From Warburgia ugandensis (lineage: Eukaryota > Streptophyta > Magnoliopsida > Canellales > Canellaceae), in NCBI GenBank assembly GCA_035236585.1, contig CP141128.1, positions 32,842,684-32,906,683 on the forward strand: a stretch of DNA of 64,000 bases, given 5' to 3'. The translations under genes were made by a program, and so were the position numbers. Numbering within the stretch: the stretch's first letter is position 1; each line of letters starts with the position of its first letter. The notes beneath the pieces were generated by a model. It had not been told where the DNA came from and did no database searches. It saw only the letters and a program-made list of their open reading frames with translations. Shown piece by piece: positions 12,501-23,287 of this stretch.

Positions 12501-13045
12501 AAGAGACAAATTATCTGATAAGTATAAATTCAATACATAGAAATCATTCATATAGAATGGTGATCCCTAAACTTATATGAACATGGGTATCATTCATGGT
12601 AAATGATGATCCTTAAGTTGAAGTGAAATCCTATCCTCGGTATAAGAATACCAAAATATTTTGATGATGATATAAACAAACATGACATCTGATAAGTAAA
12701 ATAATACTTCACATACAAGCAAGGAGGCTTGTGGTTTTTGTTGTAAACAGGCATATGCTTGAGAATACTATGCTAAGAGGGTTACGAGGGTTTGACCACC
12801 TGCTCTCTAAAATGTGATATATGATGATACAGTGCCCAAAGAGAGGCAAAATGTCGGGTGGGGCAATTATGGGAGGGCCACCACTGTAACGGTCTATCCC
12901 CCATATAGACATGACATAGATGATTTTCCACATTTGGTATCTGTGTAGCATGAAAGTAGTTATCCGAGCATGCTAGTATGGATTGGACTGCAATATAGTA
13001 GTCCTTTGAGTACTTTGCACTATGATGTATGGCATAATGAGATGT

Positions 13046-13194
13046 CGATACTGCCCTAATAAGGGAGTATTTTTCTAGCAGAGTCTAAATGTTTTATCAA
13101 CTCAGTGTGGCTAAATGTGATGATACTACCCAAATAAGGGAGTATTTTCTAGCAGAGTCTAGATAATTGATCAACTCAGTGTGTCTGAGTGTGA
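13046..13194 (+). repeat. Two-copy 75-bp tandem duplication inside the LTR
   Basis: Two adjacent units (13046-13120 and 13121-13194) each carry the blocks AAGGGAGTATTTT, CTAGCAGAGTCTA and ATCAACTCAGTGTG. The other family 1 LTRs have a single copy (for example around 26745-26800), so the duplication is specific to this copy or its subfamily. Confidence 0.8.
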
Positions 13195-13400
13195 CTATTG
13201 ATATTTGAGATATTAACTATTTTTCATGGTTTTGACCATATATATTTCTATACGACATATAAAGTATGTATGTGTAAGGATGTACATTTATGACAAAGTA
13301 AAGAGATTGATCCATGAGTATGAATAATAGGATTATGAAGTATTAGGACTAGACTATCAAATTATTATGCTTCTTGGATCTCCTATCGAGCATAGCTTGT

Positions 13401-13438
13401 TGAGATATCGTAAATGTTTGAATGTTTACAATATCTCA
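13401..13438 (+). other. Conserved stem-loop near the 3' end of the family 1 LTR
   Basis: TGAGATATCGTAAA pairs with TTTACAATATCTCA across a 10-base loop with one mismatch. Equivalent inverted repeats are at 26474-26511, 33974-34011, 53696-53733 and, with a shortened loop, 63198-63226. It lies about 215 bp before the poly(A) signal. Confidence 0.6.
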
Positions 13439-13652
13439 GATACAGAGGAGAGTTAGGAGTTCAAGACTTAAGAAGATAGGGAAGAATAATCAATTATGGT
13501 ATATCCCTTGAAGACATGCATTTTTCTTTGAGAGCATTGTTTTGAGAGTTTTTATTGTATGATGAGCTTTGAAATTTGGATTATGTAATTTGGACAAGTA
13601 TTGTACTGATGCTCGAGTTGTACTGTGAACCACTGGATGGATTATGGAATTT

Positions 13653-13658
13653 AATAAA
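13653..13658 (+). terminator. Poly(A) signal of the family 1 LTR
   Basis: AATAAA on the sense strand, about 200 bp from the LTR end. The same hexamer is present in the other family 1 LTRs (minus-strand copy near 26243; plus-strand copy near 63430), as expected for the R/U5 boundary region. Confidence 0.5.
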
Positions 13659-13863
13659 AGCATATTCTTTCAATAGAATTTTATCTTGTACAAAGTTCTA
13701 CTTATGTTATGTATGAAGTGATGACTTGGGTTTTACAAAACAAGTTCTAAAGAAAAGAATTTCCACTGCTTTGTTTTATGAAATTTTTTTACTACGAAGG
13801 GCACCTTGCATTTGAAAAATGTATTATAAAATGTCTTACAAAAACCTAGGTCGTCACAGAACC

Positions 13864-15872
13864 TATGGTGGAGACTTGTGAAATGGAATGGGATGAAAGG
13901 TACTCATTGCTAGAAAAGCCACCAGTTGTACTATTTCTGTAGAAGGTCATTTGAGCGCCTGATTTGTTGAGATAGTGGATGGGGTTTTATGGTGGACATC
14001 ATGACTTAGTGAGGCCATAATCAATAAATAAGAGTTCCACGGTTAGAATAATGGATTCTAGTGATGCTTAGAACACAAACAGAGTGGAATCCCTACTGGA
14101 TTTTCTAGCAGGGAGGTGTTTTTAAAACTTAGAACTTGGCCTTAACAATGCATCTTAAATAGGGGATTTTCATAGGTGAAATTGTCACATTTGAACCAAA
14201 ATAACAGATGGTTTGAAAATAGTCAGTAAGAGGAATCAATTAGTTAGGTTACATCCTAATTAAGTAGAATATCATCAATATCATTCCTTTTGGAATTTCT
14301 AGTAGGAATGTATATATAGGGTTACTATTTATAGGTGACCAATTGAGGGATAATTTAATGTAAAACTTAGGGAAATTAGACCAGATGATAGCTCTATCAG
14401 ATATCTAAAATTTAAAAGGAAAATGGATAGATTTGTTTGAAAAATGAAAGAGATACATGGATCTTAATAAAGCATCTGCTTAGGAATTTCAAGTGGGGAT
14501 ACACCTTATGTTTGATGACTAATCAAGATAGAATCCTACTCAAAATAGTGACTTAGGCAATGTTGAACCTCACTTGGAAAAGGGTAAACATTATTTAGAC
14601 TTAGGTGGGTAGATAACCCAACCTATAATAAGGATCCAAACCACATGGTAATTGGTAGCAAGATGATCTCCATTAACCTCTGGAATGGAATATGTAGATC
14701 AATACTCAAACCACAATGGATTGACCATTATTTAGTAAGTCCATTAGCTAAGGATAGATGTGAAAAGAATAATGGAAGGAATGGGAAATGTAAACAAGGT
14801 ACCATAAGATTCCCAACTAAAACAATGTGTGATCCTATGTCTATGTAGTGTACAGATTGGACCCAAACCATTCTAAGACTTAGCATGAATGATGATAAAC
14901 CATTTACAACCTATTAACATGAATATCATCAAGTGTTAATGAGAAGGCACTAAGATTTTAATGGACTAAACTATGTAGGATAAGGTAGTGGACTGCTAAA
15001 AAATTCTGCAGGCCTACTAAGCTCATTGATTCATGTATAATAACATGAATATGCCATGGAACCTTAACATAATCAATCCAAAATGGACTTTCACAGTGTA
15101 CCTATGTCACAAATTCAACAATCACAACTTGGCCTATGATAATAGGTTGAAGATGTGGAACCTAACTTAGTCAAGAAGAAGAAGAGGGGTGTACTATGAA
15201 CCCATTCTATCCTTGTTGAAACTTAGTGACTAGTCATAGACATCTTACACTTAGTTAAAATTGGAGTTTGGAGGAGGACTTCTAACATAAGAATGACAAC
15301 TTGGCTAGAAGGTGGGAACCTTATCACTTCTAGTCTAATTGCTTAATTGGAAACATGCCTCTAAGTAAGAGGACATGTTATCACATGAAATCACATATGA
15401 GAACTTGTCGTTGCTAGCCATGTGGGGACTTCAACAACCAAGTTAGAATTCACATAACCAACTCTATGGTTACCTAGTAGAAAGCCTCGTCACCAATTGG
15501 GTCACCAAGTTAAAATTAGGTAAGCTTTATAACCTATAGAGTAAACATTGAAGGATCATTACAAGAAAAAGTAAACATTGAAGGATCATTACAATCTCCA
15601 TGATCTAAATAAATGACAACCCAATATCACAAGGGTATAGGTGGCTTAAACTATCATCACTGGATAGCATAAAGAAAATATGTAGTTCCTTAACTAGGGA
15701 TCTATAATTGGAAGGACATTCACACTTTAATGGAAGATTGAAGCTCCAGACATAACAAGGACTATAACATAAACCACCATAAACTATAGTAAATTAAGTC
15801 CTTAGAATTTAAAGGACTAATGGAATTCACACATGGAATCGGCATACCTAGTATTTAGTACTATGGTTTGAT
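13864..15872. other. Unassigned AT-rich DNA
   Basis: Only short open frames occur (for example 14645-14848), with no recognisable motif. A 28-bp direct duplication containing AGTAAACATTGAAGGATCAT lies near 15540-15590. It may be an old decayed transposon, but I see no termini. Confidence 0.4.
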
Positions 15873-16216
15873 ATTCATTGATGTTTTAGGCAAGCAGTCT
15901 GTGAGTCACTATAGAACCTAGATATACAGACTTCCATTGGTGTTTTAGGTAAGCACTCTACTAGTAGCCATAAGCACTAGTGGACACGGATTTGTCAATG
16001 CTTTAGGCAAGCACTCTATGAGCAAATGTAAGCCTTGATGGTTATGATTTCATCAATGTTTGAGGAATGAACTCTATGAGAAGTTGTAAACCTTGATGGA
16101 TATGATTTCATTGATGTTTTGGCAGGCACTATTTGACTGGCTATAAGTCCTAGAGATGCAATTTTCATCACTGTTTTGGTAGGTACTTTATGAGTATCAT
16201 AATAAATGGAGACATG
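15873..16216. repeat. Degenerate 58-60 bp minisatellite, about six units
   Basis: Six head-to-tail units share a core like ATTGATGTTTTAGGCAAGCA followed by CTCTATGAG-like and CTATAAG-like blocks. Cores occur at about 15875, 15935, 15995, 16052, 16110 and 16167. Spacing is 57-60 bp and the units are quite diverged, so the array is old. It lies about 180 bp left of the LTR-like copy at 16396. Confidence 0.7.
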
Positions 16217-16395
16217 CATGCTTGGGGTGGCAATAGGACCTCAAGCCAAGCCTACTTGGGGCAGCCATAAGAGTGAGGCATGCATGCTACATGCCACTAT
16301 AAGTCCTGTAGACCATATGATAGGGATTGTAGTTGGCCATTGAGAACTAAGATGATATTCATAGCAGCCCTACAATGAAGACCGTGGGCAGCAAG

Positions 16396-19300
16396 TGATA
16401 TATGTTTAAAAATTAGTCACAAGCACATGAATCGAAGTAGTATTTGCACATGAGATATGTCGATCCCATGAGGAATGTCACAAATTTGTATATTGGAAGG
16501 ATTTTATTTAAAGTGCCTAATTTCACTCAAAGAGAGAAATTGAATTGGATTTCAATTTAAATTAGGAAAGTAATTGACAAAAGAAAAGAAATATGCATGA
16601 AATTAGAAAATACACCTAAAGGAAACTTTATGAAATAAAACTATGCAATTGAATTAGAAACTTACCTAACTAACATGTATTCAATAAAGAAGCTAATGCA
16701 AAACTAGAATTATTTAATCTAAGAAACTTACTAAAAAGGAAACTTTCCTAATTTAATACTTTCCTAAACATAAATCTTTCTAAAAGTGGAACTTTCTAAA
16801 ACTCATAAAGGAAACCTTCTAAAAGTAAAATAATATGTAAATAACTAGTAAAGTAATGATAAACTAGCATGAAGTAAAAGAACAATAATCCACTTAAAGG
16901 AAAGTCACCCAATTACCATGTACATGACTCATGGAGTTCAGCACATGGTTCTGAGTGAGAGATCTCTAGAATTTATGAATTAAAATCTAAATAACATGAA
17001 AACTAATCAAGGTACTCACTAAACTATCTAAAAATATAAATGGGTTCCTAGGACTTTAAACAAATAAGGTTTATGGACTGCTGGACATTGCACATGAAAC
17101 ATAAGATGAAAAATTCTAGCAACATGGTCTATATGAAACTCAATTCAAGTAAGGCATTGAAAGAAACTTAAGTATCCCTTTCCATGGAATATAAAACTCA
17201 AAAATTAATGGTACTTTCCTACTGAAATTAAACAGGAATCATGCTCTTGAAACAAATTCATTCATTCATTAGAAATTATATCCAACATTGGTGCACATGT
17301 ACAAAGATAACAAGGCTGAAAATTGTACACTTTTCTAAGGCCTAGAACTTGATTCAAAGAAGGAATTAAATAGACTCTAATGATAAAAATATAAATTAAG
17401 ATATCATGCACTACATTCAAAAGAGAAAATCAGAGCAAAAGATTGAGGAAATAGACAAAGGACAAGGCAAAGAAGGAAGGGAAAAATAAGGTGATCAGAG
17501 TAAGAAACAAGACAACTATGACATAAAACAAGAGAGATTCATGATACTGTTTCTCTTGTTTGTCACTACCAAAGAAAAAATAACTAGGATCTTGAGAGAT
17601 TAAGGATGAAAAAACAAGAGGAGTGAAAGCAGGATTGAAGGAAAGGTAAGCTAGTTCTGTATGGTGAAAGTAAATCAAGAAAACAAAGAAAGAAAGCAAG
17701 GAATTAAAGGAAGCAACTAACCTATAATTGAAGTGCAACAAACAAGTGAAGGAAGCTTGAAATATTTTGTGTAACACCTCTTAAGAACAGTAGTAAAAGA
17801 GTCGTAGATATCCCTTGAATGAAATTTCACTTTTCTAGGGTTTGATAAACCAAACCCCTTCTTAGAGAAAATTGTGGAATCCACGAAGTGTTTATGGATG
17901 GCTGGGTTTCCAATTGAATAAGATTAATCTAAGAGAATAAATTAAATCTAGATCTAGGATTTCAATAAAGAAAGTTAGGTGGGGAGATGAGTTGCATGAA
18001 TTTGGTAAGCAATGGCATCATTATGGCTGGTTGCCATCTTTAGAAGCAGGGAGTTATGCTCTTCTCAAGTAGGTGGATAGAGCTCCTTCCTATTAAGTGG
18101 AATTGGTTGATAAAAAGGAAAGAGAAAAGAGAAGAAAAATAGTATGAAAAGATGGAGAAAACCTAGGGTTTTGGTGTGCTTTGATTTGAAGTAGATCTAG
18201 GGATTTACTATTTGGTAAACCACTTAAATTACGAATGAAGCAAGGTGGAGGCATTAATCTTTTTGGGAAGGTGCCTCCCTCCTTAAGCTAGAAACGTCAA
18301 ACCCTAAGATAAGGTGGAGAAAATGGATTGAGAAAGTGGGAATTTTCTCTTGATTGGTCCACCTATGCATGATCATCTTACCTTTTACAAATATTTCTCA
18401 ATAACCTTCCAATTATCCCTTTAGAATCACCACTTTTAACAAAGAATAATTGCTTAAAATAGTGCTCCAACCATGTGAATTCATGTGGCATGGATCCCAT
18501 GTGGCTTGATGACTCACTTTGATGGCTCATTCCTTGATGGTTTGAATGGCTACGTCCATTCTTTTGAAAACTTGAATGGCATGGCTTCTTTAGTTAAACT
18601 AAGAAAGGTGATGCATGGCTCCAATTCTCATGCAATGTGGTGGTTCCCATATTTTTGTCAAGCCATCTTGTATTAACTTTCTTCCAATTTGTGAGTTGTG
18701 GACATGCTCACCCCTTACAACCAACAATTTTAGGTATATCCAAGGGAGATTGAGTGCAACAGATAAAGGGAAGGCAAAGGATTCGAGCTCAATTTAGATG
18801 TACAGTGATTATACTTCTTGTACAATTATCTAGTAGATTGCATGTATAGGAATTCTTTATGGGTTATACATAATTTATCTTGCTGACACATGAAATAGTT
18901 GTATATAAATAAATATGGATTATTTATTTATTTCAAATGATGTGTATTTCTACTTGTGAGCAATGCTGATCTTGTGGCATGTACTTCTAACCATCTTCAT
19001 GTTAAAACATTTATTGTTACATATATGTGGATGTTTTGATAGTAACACCCAATATGAAGTTGAAGTATTTTAGAAAATACTTACATATTATCACTCTAAT
19101 GGCTTTTAAAAAACAAGGAAAATTTTTCTTCTTTCCAAATTAAAATTGATAAATATTTTGCAAAAACCAAGATGTTATACCTTAGCTTACCTTCCTCCCA
19201 GAAGATCTCCTTCATTCTTTCTTCTCATCATCTTTAGATCTTAACCATCCATTCTAAGAGGTTACTTTCCTTAAAATCTGTAAATAAGATGTGAGAAAGA

Positions 19301-20895
19301 AGAAAAGCATTTATCTCTTATCTTTATTAGTACTTGAAATCTAAATACAAGTGAAGTAGAGAGAGAGAGAGAGATATCACCTTTGCCAATTCTCTCATAA
19401 GATCAAAGCCAATCCATTAGATCTTCCAATATCTTCTTGATTGCCCTAGGATAATTTTTAAGACTACTACAACACAGTAGAACATATTTGTTTTGTAGAT
19501 CTTTTAGGAACTCTGCCCCAAGCATCATGATAAGTGTTTAATTTTGCATAAAGATCACTCAATTAGTCACCCATTTGTTTTAACTTATAGGGGTAAAATA
19601 GGGTTTTTGACCAAAATTAGCAACACATGCATTTGTTGACATAATGACTAAAAAGTTTGATACTTTTTAGGTCTAGAGGCTAATCCAATTCATCTCTACC
19701 TTTAATGACTCAAAATTTTGATACTTTGTAGGTTCAGAGGTTAATCCAATTCATCTCCACCTCACTCTCTTGAAAACACCTTAGAAAACTTCGAAATTCA
19801 ATTATAAAAGAGCCATCAGGGAATCAACTAGAAAGGAGAGATTCAAAGGAGGAAAAGTATAACTCCTTCAAGGAAGAAGGCATCCTTTTCCTAACTCATT
19901 TTTCCCTTTCCAAAGCATTCAACATATTTCTCACTTGGTATCCATATCCTTCAAGCCAATCCATGCTTCCCTCTTACATGTTTCCAGTGAGTTTTACACA
20001 ATAATTTCTAGGTTGATTCTTCATCCTTTGTTCTTTCTTTGTTGCTTATTTTGATTATTCCTTGTTTGTCTTGTTGAATTGCTTTTATTTGAAGCCTTAG
20101 ATCCTTATATTGAAGGACCACAACTCTCTTGTAGTGACAACCAAGAGTGTGTTGACCTTGAATAAAGTTACTTACTCCTTTAATATCCTTAAGTACCTTG
20201 CTTACCTTTTTCCTTCTTTCTCTTCTTTTGTCTCTCTTTTCCCTTGTATCTCTCTTTGATTACATGCATGCTTGCTTAGGATTGGAATATTGGATTGCAT
20301 AGAAGAAGATAGCAGCAATTTCTTTGGTTGTATTTTTAGCATTGTATGGTGAGCACACTCCTTGGATAAGGTGCACCACTCTTGTACTTAAATTCCATTT
20401 AATGAAATTGAATATGGTTTTTGATTGAAGTATACTTCCCATGAGTGTTCTATATGGTTTAAATCTTATTGTTCATGAATGTTTTATTCAATTTTGCATG
20501 TTCAATTCCATAAATCATTCACTTTAGATTAGGTGCATCTTTAGGCTAGTTTTGCATCATGGAAACACATCATGGTTCCATTTACACATCAACTTCTACA
20601 CTCTCAGTGAGCTAACCATGTAGCTTAACCCATAAAAATTCTACGAAGCACAATATAAGCTATTAGATCATTTGCTAACTTCCAAAAAAAAAAAAATGAA
20701 AAAATCCAAAAAATCATGATGATTCACATACTTACTTTGGATTGGCTTTTGAACTTGCCAAATATCAAAATTTTAAATTTAGATAAAAAATTACATGGGT
20801 AATGAAATTTCAAAAAAGCCCTAAAATAATGCTTATCATTTATAACACACAAACTACTAATTGGGTACTTTTTATACAAAATTAAACAATTATCA
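16396..20895 (-). mobile_element. Second LTR-like copy related to 2253-5226, enlarged
   Basis: 16396-18700 aligns by eye with 2253-4420, including the blocks around the GTCGATCCCATGAGG motif, the lysine-rich shadow frame region and the CTAGGGTTTTG block. 20730-20895 aligns with about 5040-5226, ending in CAATTATCA. The middle, about 18700-20640, has no match in the first copy and probably contains later insertions. Flanking bases GCAAG and TTAAG match only in part, so target duplication is not established. No primer site or gag is visible. The call is a decayed solo or truncated LTR. Confidence 0.5.
18990..19180 (+). repeat. LTR-terminus relic, inverted relative to 22085-22255
   Basis: The reverse complement of this stretch aligns with 22085-22255: both carry TAACATCTTGG, a TTTTCCTTGTTTT block, AGTGATAATAT and CACATATATGTAA in order. 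This marks the end of a decayed third LTR family related to the family 1 end. The other end of this copy was not found. Confidence 0.5.
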
Positions 20896-21609
20896 TTAAG
20901 AGCCCATGCTAAAGTTCTTCTCTATGTTAAATCCATGGTCGAATACTATATTCAAGCATAAATATTCCCTCGACGCCATCGCAGTAACCTTTTTCAAGTT
21001 TCCACATTTCGAGGATAGAAAATGCATGCAATTACGATCACCACCCACCCAAAGTTCAAACTCTATGAACCATTTTGTTCCCTGCTTAAATTCTTTTGAT
21101 GTTCTTTTCATGTTCATTCAAACACATTTGTCTATTTTTTTAACAAATTAATGTTAAACTATGTGTGAAGACTTGTTAGACATGAAGAGATTACAGTGAA
21201 CTCGATTAGGCATTTTACTAGACACTAGGTATACAAGAATTCTAAGTGTTTGAAAAAACTAAATTTCCAATTCACAATGAAGAAAGAAGCAAAACATGAA
21301 AGATCCATTCTAAGGCATATTTAGCTTTAAAAGAGGAATTTTCTACCCATAATCATGCATGCAAGATATATAAAACATGCACATGAAACAAACAAGGAGA
21401 TATTAACAAATACTCAAATCAATATCCATGAAATATATACATATGTATATATGTGTGTGTGTATAATATATATGTAATTCCTATTTGACAGTTGGGATTT
21501 GGTTAAAGATAGCCATAGTGAAAAATGAACCTATATGAGCTTTAGTTTGTATATTGATGAAGATAGTTGAAAATAGAAAAGCAAAAGTTGATGTAAATTC
21601 CATGTAATG
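20896..21609. other. Unassigned DNA with an AT/GT-rich simple tract
   Basis: Overlapping open frames on both strands at 20896-21151 show no known motif. A TATATGTGTGTG-type tract lies near 21435-21475. No termini or coding homology seen. Confidence 0.35.
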
Positions 21610-21800
21610 TAGTACTTGTAAAGTCTGTGCTAAAAGTGACTTTAAAAATGGACTTTTAAAGTCATTTGTGAAAACTATTTTTAAAATATTTTCCAAGATT
21701 TTTTTGTCAATCAAATAGGAACTTTTAAAGTTGTTTCTAAAATTGAATTTAAAAGTGGGCACTTTTAAAGTCAGTTTTTGAAAACTAACTTCAAAAACTA
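21610..21800. repeat. Cluster of palindromic ACTTTTAAAGTC motifs, CACTA-like subterminal repeats
   Basis: At least four copies of GACTTTAAAA/ACTTTTAAAGT-type motifs occur in both orientations within 190 bp. The same motif clusters at 56680-56815 and is scattered at 25655-25685 and 56215-56235, all in DNA adjoining the CACTA transposase. CACTA elements carry short repeated motifs near their ends that bind the TNPA-type protein. I could not place a CACTA terminus, so the link is inferred. Confidence 0.45.
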
Positions 21801-22084
21801 TTCGCACAAAAAGAAGTGTTTGCCACCACATTGAAGCTATTAGTTCTTGACAAACCAGCTTCTTCAATATGAGTTTACAGTCTTTTTTAATTAAATCAAC
21901 TTATATTACTTTCATGAAGTGGTTGACTAAAAAAATGGCTTTCTTTTTTGCCAACTTTAAAAGACACCTCTCTAGTAGCAGCACTAACCCAAAGTTTTCA
22001 AAAGGTACTACCCTTGAGAGAAGAAAAGAAGAAGGGATGGAGTGCAAAAAGAAACAAGAATTTGTGCCTCTCCTTAGCTACATA

Positions 22085-23253
22085 GTAACATCTTGGGTTT
22101 TACAAACATTTTTAATTTTTAAGTTGAAAAGCAGTGGAAATTTCCTTGTTTTAGAAAACACTATCAAAGTGATAATATATATGTAATTTTAAAAAATTCA
22201 TCAACTTATTTTTGAGAGTTGTGATAAAACCTTCACATATATGTAAAGTACTAATGGTCTAACCTAGGAATGGTTAGGGATACATGCCATAAGATCAGTC
22301 CTACTGTCACAACTAAAATCAACCACATATCAAAATAAATAGAACAATCAATGTTTACAGTCATTCCATGTGTTAGTAGAAGCTAAATTATATATAGTAC
22401 CAAAATGAAATCCTTTACACGAACTCTATCAAAATAAATATGCCAAAGGCATTTTCATCTCAAATCGAACTGATATGGGCACTTATGCCTTCCCTGGGTC
22501 TCTCACCTGAAATGTTGGTTGTAGTGAGTGAGTAAAATAAACACTCATGATAAGAAGAGAAATTAATACAAGTTCGAATGCCTAAAATAGGGCATATAAT
22601 AGCATATGTATAGGTGTATGTATTTCCATGTATGTATATATATATATATATATATAGACACACATAGTTTTTGAAAATGATTAGTCATAGCATGTTAAAT
22701 AAAGATCCATGAAGAAAAACTAGTAATCTCAAATCTTACGTGATTTCTAAGAGAAACTGACAAGTCTGCTAAACAAGTATGCTCAAAATAGCTAATTCCA
22801 AACCAAGGCACATAGGCCTCAGTCCGTAATGCACAAATTCATGCCCACATTATCATGGAAAACTAATTGCCCCATATCATAATGGCATATAGTCCTACCA
22901 CCATGGATGCATCAGTGACATATAGTCCTATCACGAGGGAACATTGGTCTCAACTCTAGAGAATGAGTGGCATGCCCAACATGCTAACATCACACAGATG
23001 CCTATGCTTGTAGGGCCCTACGGTCACCCATTGCTTACTATTGTGGCCTCTACGTCAGCTATTAGATATCCTTACAAACATGACTCACCAATCCTAATGG
23101 GGGCTACTCGGCTACAACTAAGAGTACTTCCCCATGAGAAGCTACTCCTACTGCCCACCCTCTCCATTATAGGGCTAGTATCAATCTGATCTCAGAGGCT
23201 AGTGGCCAATTAAACCTCCTAGTATAAGTTCTCTAGGAGTTACAGTGCATTCA
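22085..23253 (-). mobile_element. Probable solo LTR of a third family
   Basis: A perfect 5-bp direct repeat CATAG (22080-22084 and 23254-23258) flanks a 1169-bp segment that starts TAACATCTTGGGTTTT (TG decayed to TA) and ends GCATTCA. Its left end resembles the family 1 LTR end, including the AAGCAGTGGAAAT block. A related inverted terminus is at 18990-19180. No coding sequence; the frame at 22944-23189 has no motif. An (AT)n tract lies near 22636-22656. Confidence 0.45.
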
Positions 23254-23287
23254 CATAGTGCACTTGGTGAGAGATCCGGAGCTTAAG

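Larger units (their letters stand above)
5971..13858 (+). mobile_element. Family 1 solo LTR, interrupted by a family 2 solo LTR
   Basis: The LTR starts TGTAATAACCCC at 5971 and ends GTCGTCACA at 13858. Perfect 5-bp duplications GAACC lie at 5966-5970 and 13859-13863. With the 2773-bp insert and its 5-bp duplication removed, about 5.1 kb remains, matching the 5.0 kb LTR at 26053-31074 in reverse orientation. No primer site or coding sequence lies on either side, so it is a solo LTR left by recombination between the two LTRs of a full element. It keeps a TATA box, a splice-donor-like site and a poly(A) signal in the order expected for the sense strand. Confidence 0.88.

Noticed and set aside
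15873-16216. CRISPR-like array of regularly spaced repeats
   Set aside because: Units are contiguous and diverged with no repeat/spacer division, and the DNA is clearly plant nuclear.
17430-17777. 115-codon minus-strand frame rich in F, L and S, resembling a membrane protein
   Set aside because: It arises from purine-rich DNA on the opposite strand inside an LTR-like repeat. The hydrophobic composition is a by-product of T-rich codons, and there is no start context or homology.
22085-23253. Possible host gene at 22944-23189
   Set aside because: The frame has no recognisable domain and lies in a segment with LTR-like ends and a 5-bp target duplication.
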